From Stenotrophomonas terrae (GTDB lineage: Bacteria > Pseudomonadota > Gammaproteobacteria > Xanthomonadales > Xanthomonadaceae): a stretch of DNA of 64,000 nucleotides. The stretch spans positions 124,001 to 188,000 of the forward strand of contig NZ_LDJJ01000009.1 in the NCBI RefSeq assembly GCF_001431465.1, given 5' to 3'. The notes beneath the pieces are model-generated. The model was not told the DNA's origin and ran no database searches. It saw nothing but the letters and a program-made list of their open reading frames with translations. Of the stretch, positions 57,511 to 64,000 are shown in pieces (positions within the stretch are counted from its first letter, which is position 1; each line of letters starts with the position of its first letter). The translations under genes were made by a program, and so were the position numbers.

Positions 57511-58770
57511 ATGAAGTCGATTGCCAACACCACGCGCGCCTGCCTGCTGGCTGCCGCGGTCACCGCCATGGTAGGTCTGTCTGCCTGCAGCCCATCAGTG
57601 GCACCGGCTGCGGCGCCTGCCCAGGACGGCACCGCAACGCCGGCAGGCAGTGAGACGTACAGTATTCGCGGCACGCTGCCGGCGCTGGTCGATGGCACCG
57701 AGCTCAAGCTGCTGGTGCCGTCGTCGGCTGGCGACCCGCTGCATATCAAGCCGGCGGCTACTGCCGTCGCGAAGGACGGCGCGTTCGTGTTGACCGGGCA
57801 GGTGCCGCAGGCGGTGCCGGCGGTATTGATGGTGGGCAACCAGGGCTCGGTAAAGCTGGTGCTGGAGCCGGGTGAACTGCGCATCGAGATGGGCCCGCTT
57901 GGTCCGTTGGCCAAGGGCGGCAGCCTGACCGAGCGTGTCTACGGCTATCTGGAAGATCCGGCCTATGTAAGCGCATTCACCGCCAACCGCGAGGCCAACC
58001 GCAAGGCGTTTGCAGGTGTCGACGAGAATGACGAAGCCGCGATGAAGGCGGCGCGCGATGCCGTCGGTGCGCCGTTCATGGCCTTGGCCAAGGTCAAGAA
58101 CGACTACGACGCGGCCATCCTCGACGGCAGCGCGCCGGCGCTGCTGAAGCTGCTGGTACTGAGCGAAAACTATGACTGGAAGCGCTACGACATGGCCCGG
58201 CGCACGCAGATGCTTGCCAGCTACAAGCAGGAACTGGGCGAGCATCCGTTGATCGTGCAGATGGAGCAGGCGGCGGCCGAGCATGCCAAGACCCAGCAGC
58301 TGGCCGAGAAGTTCGGGCCCGGCAAGCCCTACGCCGACATCGAGGCGGTTGGCGTGGATGGCAAGGTGGTCAAGCTGTCCGAAGTACTGGCGCGCAACAA
58401 ACTGGTGCTGCTGGACTTCTGGGCGTCGTGGTGTGGCCCCTGCCGTGGTGAATTTCCGCACCTGCTGAAGGTCTATCGCGAGTTCCAAGCCCACGGTTTC
58501 GAGATCTACGCGGTGTCGCTGGATGAGGACAAGGCCGATTGGACCAAGGCCATGCAGGAAGAGGGCGGCAGCAATGACTTGCCGTGGATCAACCTGCAGG
58601 CACCGGGTTTCGAGGACAGTGCGGCGCAGACCTATGGTGTGGTGCAGCTGCCGCAGAACTATCTGATTGCCGGTGACGGCACCATTGTCGGTGTCGGCAT
58701 GCGCGAGTGGGATGTGGAGCGTGCGGTGCGCGCGCAGATCAAGAAGGTTGAAGATGCGTCTGCACGTTGA
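57511..58770 (+). CDS. TlpA-like thioredoxin lipoprotein with N-terminal DUF4369-type domain
   Basis: A 419-aa envelope protein. The signal peptide ends in lipobox LSAC (Cys26). An N-terminal beta-rich domain (YSIRGTLPALVDGTELKLLV, KDGAFVLTGQV) resembles DUF4369, and a helical linker follows. The C-terminal TlpA/AhpC-like thioredoxin fold has WCGPC (Cys308, Cys311) in LDFWASWCGPCRGEF. It would be a periplasmic thiol-disulfide reductase, and the reductase gene that could recharge it follows directly, overlapping by 17 bp. Confidence 0.9.
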   Translation: MKSIANTTRACLLAAAVTAMVGLSACSPSVAPAAAPAQDGTATPAGSETYSIRGTLPALVDGTELKLLVPSSAGDPLHIKPAATAVAKDGAFVLTGQVPQAVPAVLMVGNQGSVKLVLEPGELRIEMGPLGPLAKGGSLTERVYGYLEDPAYVSAFTANREANRKAFAGVDENDEAAMKAARDAVGAPFMALAKVKNDYDAAILDGSAPALLKLLVLSENYDWKRYDMARRTQMLASYKQELGEHPLIVQMEQAAAEHAKTQQLAEKFGPGKPYADIEAVGVDGKVVKLSEVLARNKLVLLDFWASWCGPCRGEFPHLLKVYREFQAHGFEIYAVSLDEDKADWTKAMQEEGGSNDLPWINLQAPGFEDSAAQTYGVVQLPQNYLIAGDGTIVGVGMREWDVERAVRAQIKKVEDASAR

Positions 58771-60877
58771 TGCACTCCGCCGTGTGGCGATGAGCACGCT
58801 GCTGTTGCTTGCGGTACTGCTGCCGGGCACGGTACTGGCGCAGGTGCAGGCCGAGCTGGTTGCCGCACAGCGCTCGGTGCAGCCTGGGCAGCCGTTGCAG
58901 CTGGCCCTGCGCATGCAGCATGACCCGCATTGGCACAGCTTCTGGAAGAACGCCGGCACCGGCCTGCCGACCAAGCTGATGTGGGAACTGCCGCCGGGAT
59001 GGACCGCCGAGGCCATCCAGTGGCCGACGCCCATCCTGGTGCGCGACCGCGAAGGCAATATCACCGGGCATGGCTATGAGGGCTTGTCATATCTGCCGGT
59101 GCGGCTGATTGCCCCGGCAGACTTGCCAGCCGGCAGCGTGGTGGAACTGAAAGCGCAGGCACGCTGGTTGATGTGCGAGACGGTGTGCATTCCGGGCAAG
59201 GCGGCATTGAGCTTGCGGATGCCGGTCAGCGCCGAGCCCGCGCAGTCCGATGAAGGAGTGCAGGCTGCATTGGCCGCGCTGCCGATGCCCGCGGCCAGTG
59301 AAGGCTGGCAGCTGGCGGCTACCCATGCGCCGGCTGGGCTGACGCTGCGAGTGGCGGCACCGGCTGATATTGCCGATCTGCATTTCTTCCCCGCCGATGC
59401 CTTCGTTTCGTACAAGGTGCCGCAGACCATCGGCAACCGTGGCGCGCGTGCGCTGCTGAAGCTGCCGCTGGACCCGGCCGAGACCATGCCCGCCGACGCG
59501 ATGCTGCGCGGTGTGTTGGCCTACAACGATGCCCAGGGTGTTTATCGCGGTGTCAGCATCGAGCTGCCGTTCGTGGCCGAAGCCGAGGCGACGGCGTTGG
59601 TCAGCACCGCCGACCTGGGTGCGGTGCCCGCCTCGGCCAGCGGTGATGGCAGCACGCAGCAGCTCTCTGCCCTGGTATTGCTGTTTGCATTGCTGGGTGG
59701 GCTCATCCTTAATCTGATGCCCTGCGTGTTCCCGGTGCTTGGATTGAAAGTGGTGGGCTTCATCGAGCAGGCGGGCAATGACCGCCGCAAGGTAAGCCTG
59801 CATGCGTTGTCGTTTACTGCCGGGGTACTGCTTTCGTTCTGGGCGCTGGCGGCGTTGTTGGCGGTATTGCGCGAAGGCGGGCAACAGCTGGGCTGGGGCT
59901 TCCAGCTGCAGTCGGCACCATTCGTGTTCGTGCTGGCGCTGGTGATGCTGGCGTTCGCGATGAACCTCAGCGGCGTGTTCGAAGTTGGCATGCGTGCCAC
60001 CGGCGTTGGCTCCAGCCTGCAGACCCGCGGTGGCGTGGCCGGTAGCTTCTTCAGTGGCATGCTTGCCACCGTGGTGGCCACACCGTGCAGTGCACCGTTC
60101 CTGGCGCCTGCGCTGGGCGCAGCACTGGCGCTGCCGACGGCGCAGGCCTTCATCGTGTTCACTTTCATCGCCTTGGGCCTGGCCTTGCCCTATCTGCTGC
60201 TGTCGGTGTTCCCGTCGCTGGTGCTGCTGCTGCCGCGCCCGGGGGCATGGATGGAAACCTTCAAGCAGCTGATGGCATTCCCGTTGTACGCCACCGTCGC
60301 CTATCTGCTGTGGGTGCTGGCCGGCCAGTTGCAGGAAGCAGCGCTGCTCAACGCTTTGCTGGCATTGTCCCTGCTCGGCTTCGGCCTGTGGCTATATGGC
60401 CGTGGCACCCGTCCAGGAGCGCGCGGTGGCCGCGCGTTGGCATCCACGCTGGCGGGCGTATTGGTAGTGCTGGTGGCAGGGGCATTTGGCTGGCCACGCG
60501 CCGCGACGCCGGAGCAGATGCAATGGGAGCCGTGGAGCAGCGAGCGTATCCAGCAGCTGCAGGCTGAAGGGCGACCGGTCTACGTTGATTTCACCGCACG
60601 CTGGTGCGCGACCTGCCAGGTCAACAAGAAGGTGGTGTTTGCTTCCTCGCGCGTGCGTGATTACTTCCGCGACAACAAGGTGGCCACGCTGAAGGCCGAC
60701 TGGACCAATGCCGATCCGCTGATCACCGCCGAGCTGGAACGTTGGAACCGCAGCGCCGTGCCGTTCAACCTGGCCTATCCCGCAGGTGCTGCTGCACCGC
60801 GCGAACTGCCGGAAGTGTTGACGGCGGACATCGTGCTCGCCGCTTTAGAAAACGCTACCCCACACGGACAGGATTGA
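58754..60877 (+). CDS. DsbD/ScsB-like transmembrane thiol reductase
   Basis: A 707-aa protein moving electrons from cytoplasmic thioredoxin to the periplasm. It has a signal peptide, a periplasmic alpha domain with the CETVC motif, and a membrane domain of about eight helices with the conserved cysteines in LNLMPCVFPVLG and VATPCSAPFLAPA. The C-terminal thioredoxin domain has WCATC (Cys618, Cys621). The ATG at 58754 lies inside the upstream gene; 58790 is an alternative. Its likely partner is the TlpA-like lipoprotein. Confidence 0.92.
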   Translation: MRLHVDALRRVAMSTLLLLAVLLPGTVLAQVQAELVAAQRSVQPGQPLQLALRMQHDPHWHSFWKNAGTGLPTKLMWELPPGWTAEAIQWPTPILVRDREGNITGHGYEGLSYLPVRLIAPADLPAGSVVELKAQARWLMCETVCIPGKAALSLRMPVSAEPAQSDEGVQAALAALPMPAASEGWQLAATHAPAGLTLRVAAPADIADLHFFPADAFVSYKVPQTIGNRGARALLKLPLDPAETMPADAMLRGVLAYNDAQGVYRGVSIELPFVAEAEATALVSTADLGAVPASASGDGSTQQLSALVLLFALLGGLILNLMPCVFPVLGLKVVGFIEQAGNDRRKVSLHALSFTAGVLLSFWALAALLAVLREGGQQLGWGFQLQSAPFVFVLALVMLAFAMNLSGVFEVGMRATGVGSSLQTRGGVAGSFFSGMLATVVATPCSAPFLAPALGAALALPTAQAFIVFTFIALGLALPYLLLSVFPSLVLLLPRPGAWMETFKQLMAFPLYATVAYLLWVLAGQLQEAALLNALLALSLLGFGLWLYGRGTRPGARGGRALASTLAGVLVVLVAGAFGWPRAATPEQMQWEPWSSERIQQLQAEGRPVYVDFTARWCATCQVNKKVVFASSRVRDYFRDNKVATLKADWTNADPLITAELERWNRSAVPFNLAYPAGAAAPRELPEVLTADIVLAALENATPHGQD

Positions 60878-60930
60878 ACCCCGTCCCGACTTCCCCGCGC
60901 CCTCGGGCGCATTCCAAGAGAACGCAACGC

Positions 60931-62289
60931 ATGATTTCGCAACGCCTGTTGTGCGCCGGCCTTGCGCTGGGCCTGATGGCAGCTTCCGCTGCCTCGGCCG
61001 AGCCGGTCAAGGTCAATGGCTTCACCCATGTCAAATCCCTCGACGGTATCGATGAGTACCGTCTCGACGCCAATGGCCTGAGCGTGCTGTTGCTGCCCAA
61101 CCATGCTGCGCCGGTGGTGACCTTCCAGATGACCTACCGGGTCGGTTCGCGCAACGAGGTGACCGGCTCGACCGGTGGTACCCACCTGCTCGAGCACCTG
61201 ATGTTCATGGGCAGCACCCACTTCGACGGCGAGAACAACGTCGATACCTACCTGGATCGCGTCGGTGCCGGCTTCAATGCCACCACCTCGCTGGACCGCA
61301 CCAACTACTATGCCACGTTGCCGCCGGCCGCGCTGGACGGTTACATCGCCATCGAAGCCGATCGCATGCGCGGCCTGCTGCTGCGCGAGAAGGACCGCCA
61401 GAGCGAAATGACCGTGGTGCGCAACGAGTACGAGCGCAACGAGAACAACCCCAATGGCGCGTTGATGAAGCTGATGTGGGCCACCGCCTTCAATGCCCAT
61501 CCCTACCACCATCCGGTGATCGGCTGGCGCAGCGATATCGAAAAGGTTTCCATCGAGAAACTGCGCGAGTTCTACGACACCTTCTACTGGCCGAACAACG
61601 CCACCGTCACCGTGGTCGGCGATATCGACAGCGCCCAGGTGCTGGCCAGCATCGGTGACAAGTTCGGCAAGGTGCCACGCTCGCCGCATGCCATCCCCGA
61701 GGTCTACACCACCGAGCCGGACCAGCAGGGCGAGCGTCGGGTGACGCTGCGCCGGGCCGGCGAGACCGGCACGGTGATGATGGCGTACAAGGCACCGGCG
61801 GGCCTGGACAAGGACATTCCGGCGTTGAACGTGCTGGAACTGGTATTGCAGGGCGGTCGCAGTGCGCGCCTGCAGCGGGCGCTGGTGGACACCAGTAAAG
61901 CGGTGGCGGTTTCCGGTGGCATGTACCAGCAGCGCGACCCGAGCCTGTTCATGCTGAGCGTGGCACTGGCACCGGACAGCAAGCACGAAGAAATTGAAAA
62001 GATTGTCCGCGACGAGATCGCCAAGCTTGCCCGCGACGGCGTTACCGCGGAAGAAATCAAGCGTGTACTTGGCCCGTACCGAGCCGAGGAAGCCTACCGA
62101 CGTGACGGTACCGACCAGGCCGCTGATGCGCTCAACGAGTTCATCGCGATGGGCGATTGGACCCTGTATTCCAGCGCCTTGAAGGACCTTGAGAAGGTCA
62201 CCCCGGCCGACGTGCAGCGCGTCGCCGGCACGTATTTCACCGCAGAGCAGAGCACGGTTGGCTGGTTCGTGCCGGAGAGCAGCAAGTGA
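60931..62289 (+). CDS. M16 zinc peptidase, catalytic subunit
   Basis: A 452-aa exported peptidase. After a signal peptide (to about residue 23) it carries the inverted zinc motif HLLEH at 85-89 and the third ligand Glu166, exactly 76 residues further on. The two-domain M16 length is normal. It overlaps the second M16 gene by four bases (GTGA), so the two products probably form the usual catalytic/non-catalytic heterodimer in the periplasm. It presumably degrades or trims peptides; the substrate is unknown. Confidence 0.94.
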   Translation: MISQRLLCAGLALGLMAASAASAEPVKVNGFTHVKSLDGIDEYRLDANGLSVLLLPNHAAPVVTFQMTYRVGSRNEVTGSTGGTHLLEHLMFMGSTHFDGENNVDTYLDRVGAGFNATTSLDRTNYYATLPPAALDGYIAIEADRMRGLLLREKDRQSEMTVVRNEYERNENNPNGALMKLMWATAFNAHPYHHPVIGWRSDIEKVSIEKLREFYDTFYWPNNATVTVVGDIDSAQVLASIGDKFGKVPRSPHAIPEVYTTEPDQQGERRVTLRRAGETGTVMMAYKAPAGLDKDIPALNVLELVLQGGRSARLQRALVDTSKAVAVSGGMYQQRDPSLFMLSVALAPDSKHEEIEKIVRDEIAKLARDGVTAEEIKRVLGPYRAEEAYRRDGTDQAADALNEFIAMGDWTLYSSALKDLEKVTPADVQRVAGTYFTAEQSTVGWFVPESSK

Positions 62290-63629
62290 GCAACGCAAAA
62301 CGCATTCGACTGATTCCGCTGGCGCTGGCCGCACTGTCCAGCCTTGCCGCGTTCGCCGCCCAGGCTGGCGTCGCCGACACTGCCGTGCACGCCAAGGCGG
62401 CCGGCATCGACCTGATCGTCTACCCGATGGGGGTCAAGGACGTGGTCACCTTCACCGGCTCGATGCCGTTGGGTGATGCCTTCCTTGTTGCCAAGGCCGA
62501 TGACCCGGCGGTGCCGACGCTGACCGCGATGCTGCTGGAAGCCGGTACTACCCGGCGCGACAAGTTCGCCATCTCGGACACGCTGGATGGCATCGGCGCC
62601 CAGTTGTCGCTGAGCCCCAGCGCGGCGCGCATCGGCATCTACGGCAAGAGCCTGAAGCAGGACCTGCCGATCGTGCTTGACCTGCTTGCCGAGCAGCTGC
62701 GCGAGCCGGCGTTCACCGCCGAGGAACTGTCCAAGGCCAAGGTACAGCTGGAAGCTGCGCTGCGCCAGGCCAGCGACAACCCTGGCACGATGGCGCGCGA
62801 GACCATGATGCTGGGCATCTTCCCGGCCGGCAGCGTCAATGCACCAGTGCCGCGCGAAGCCATGCTCAAGGCGGTGCCGCAGGTGACGCTGGAGCAGATC
62901 AGGGCCTTCCACGCAACGTATTACGGCCCGGCGCACATGACCCTGGTGTTTGCCGGTGACGTCGATGCCAAGGCGATTGAAACCGCAGTGGCGCACGGCT
63001 TCAACGGTTGGAGCGGCGGCGTGGACTATCTGCGTACCGCGCCGGCTCGGTTGCCGGCCAAGGCCGCCGAGCACAACATCGCGATGAAGGACAAGAGCAG
63101 CGTCAGCGTATTCCTCGGCCAGTCCACCGGCCTGCGTTATACGGATGCGGACTATCTGCCGATGACGGTGGGCGTGGATGTGTTGGGTTCGGGCTTCACC
63201 GGTCGCCTGATGGCGGCGGTGCGTGCCAAGGAAGGCCTGACCTATGGCATCGGCGGCAACCTGCTGGGCAGCGATTACATGGACGGCGGCCTGGGCATCA
63301 ACACCACCTTCGCACCGGAACTGATGGACAAGGGCATTGCCAGCACCCGCCGCGAGCTGCAGCGCTGGTGGAAGGATGGCATCACCGCCGAAGAGCTGGA
63401 TGCACGCAAGCAGGCGATGGTGGGCAGCTACCAGGTCGGCCTGGGCAATACCGACGGCATGTCGACGGCGATCATCGGTACGGTTGAACGCGGGGTTGGC
63501 CTGGCATGGCTGGACAACTACCCGCAGGCGATCCAGTCGGTGACCCTGGAGCAGGTCAACGGTGCAATCCGCCGGTATGTGGACCCGCAGAAGATGGTGC
63601 TGGTGAAGGCCGGCACCTTCAAGAAGTAA
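62286..63629 (+). CDS. M16 peptidase-like, non-catalytic subunit
   Basis: A 447-aa exported protein with GTG start overlapping the preceding stop (GTGA). It has a signal peptide (LIPLALAALSSLAAFAAQAG) and the M16 fold (TLTAMLLEAGTTRRDKFAIS, LGSGFTGRLMAAVRAKEGLT, YGIGG). The HxxEH zinc motif is absent: the equivalent stretch reads LTAMLLEAGT. The conserved arginine/tyrosine pair RAKEGLTYGI that binds substrate is present. This is the pattern of non-catalytic M16 partners. Confidence 0.92.
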   Translation: MSNAKRIRLIPLALAALSSLAAFAAQAGVADTAVHAKAAGIDLIVYPMGVKDVVTFTGSMPLGDAFLVAKADDPAVPTLTAMLLEAGTTRRDKFAISDTLDGIGAQLSLSPSAARIGIYGKSLKQDLPIVLDLLAEQLREPAFTAEELSKAKVQLEAALRQASDNPGTMARETMMLGIFPAGSVNAPVPREAMLKAVPQVTLEQIRAFHATYYGPAHMTLVFAGDVDAKAIETAVAHGFNGWSGGVDYLRTAPARLPAKAAEHNIAMKDKSSVSVFLGQSTGLRYTDADYLPMTVGVDVLGSGFTGRLMAAVRAKEGLTYGIGGNLLGSDYMDGGLGINTTFAPELMDKGIASTRRELQRWWKDGITAEELDARKQAMVGSYQVGLGNTDGMSTAIIGTVERGVGLAWLDNYPQAIQSVTLEQVNGAIRRYVDPQKMVLVKAGTFKK

Positions 63630-63659
63630 GTCGCAGCCTCTGCCAAGTGGTACGACACC

Positions 63660-63690
63660 AACAAACGCCGGCGTAAGCCGGCGTTTGTTG
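63660..63690. terminator. Terminator after the M16 pair
   Basis: A perfect stem AACAAACGCCGGC/GCCGGCGTTTGTT with a 4-nt loop. It lies 30 bp past the second M16 stop and is probably active in both directions, also serving the convergent glyoxalase gene. Confidence 0.88.
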
Positions 63691-63724
63691 TTTGTCAGCA
63701 GCAATTGATGCAATCCGTAGTTAC

Positions 63725-63757
63725 GTAGCCCGGGTAAGCAAAGCGCACCCGGGGTAG
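63725..63757. repeat. Palindromic intergenic repeat
   Basis: GTAGCCCGGGT and ACCCGGGG-TAG arms around AAGCAAAGCGC. This GTAGCCCGGGT-type element is common between genes in Xanthomonadaceae. It adds to the gene-free stretch 63691-63832, where nothing else is visible. Confidence 0.6.
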
Positions 63758-63832
63758 AAGATCGCCGATTGGCGCCCGGCCGCGCCCTGTCTACATGGGC
63801 AATAGCTGATCTTCAAGGCGCCGCGTTCTTAA

Positions 63833-64000
63833 TCAAGCACGCACGCTATTGGAGATGATCTCCACCCAATAGCCGTCCGGGTCCTTGATGAAGGCCAGGC
63901 TTTTCATCCGGCCATCGCTCAGGCGCTTCTGGAACGGCACGTTCAATGCCTCGAAGCGAGCGCAGGCACTCTCGATGTCCGGCACCGACACGCAGATGTG
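63833..64000 (-). CDS. gloA: Glyoxalase I (lactoylglutathione lyase), C-terminal part
   Basis: The last 55 codons of a glyoxalase I gene, cut by the window edge. It reads HICVSVPDIESACARFEAL, then VPFQKRLSDG, and DPDGYWVEIISNS, whose Glu is a metal ligand. The enzyme converts the methylglyoxal-glutathione adduct to lactoylglutathione. Confidence 0.9.
   Translation of the reverse strand, partial: HICVSVPDIESACARFEALNVPFQKRLSDGRMKSLAFIKDPDGYWVEIISNSVRA

Overview
The window comes from a high-GC gammaproteobacterium of the Xanthomonadaceae, most likely Stenotrophomonas. The evidence is the gene order atpHAGDC - gtrA-like - glmU, the style of the proteins, and many GTAG-tetranucleotide REP hairpins (a GTAG-TGCCGAGC-type stem) of the kind described from S. 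maltophilia. I cannot name the species from sequence alone.

Layout. (1) 1-7265: the end of the F1 ATP synthase operon (atpH partial, atpA, atpG, atpD, atpC), a convergent GtrA-type membrane protein, glmU and a GNAT acetyltransferase. (2) 7435-23302, all on the minus strand: a long efflux-type operon. Read in its own direction it holds a membrane-fusion protein, one MacB-type ABC ATPase, eight MacB/FtsX-type permeases in four A+B pairs, an NTF2-like secreted protein inserted between pairs 3 and 4, and finally a sigma-54 response regulator and its histidine kinase. A near-consensus sigma-54 promoter and an inverted repeat lie upstream of the first gene, so the last genes probably control the first. 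(3) 23518-25350: glmS. (4) 25375-52092: a complete 26,718-bp Tn7-like transposon in the classical attTn7 site, 24 bp after the glmS stop codon. It has TGTG termini, a 5-bp target duplication (ACCGG), four 20-bp-spaced end repeats on the glmS side and three dispersed repeats at the far end. (5) 52098-64000: the displaced glmS terminator, a fecI/fecR/TonB-receptor signalling cassette, a TlpA-like lipoprotein, a DsbD/ScsB-like reductase, a pair of M16 peptidases, and the end of a glyoxalase I gene.

Inside the transposon, from the glmS side: a type I restriction-modification locus (hsdM-hsdS-two small genes-hsdR-one frameshifted membrane gene, minus strand); a small regulatory block (membrane protein, XRE regulator, BcepMu gp16-like DNA-binding protein); tnsA-tnsB-tnsC-tnsD-tnsE (plus strand); then cargo made of a helicase remnant, a serine recombinase/ParB/RepB-type trio, an XRE regulator, an orphan 'mobile mystery protein A', fragments of a second tnsC and a second tnsA, and a two-gene cassette (NdpA-like protein plus a three-helix membrane protein) that I do not recognise. 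The intact tns genes, ends and target duplication suggest a recently active element. The tns fragments show that an earlier related Tn7 element occupied or was captured by this cargo region.

The most likely undescribed system is the cassette at 48877-51631, which sits in the cargo region next to the left end, where Tn7-like elements commonly carry defence genes. The type I RM locus with its extra small membrane and low-complexity genes, and the four-pair permease array with a single ATPase, also deserve attention.
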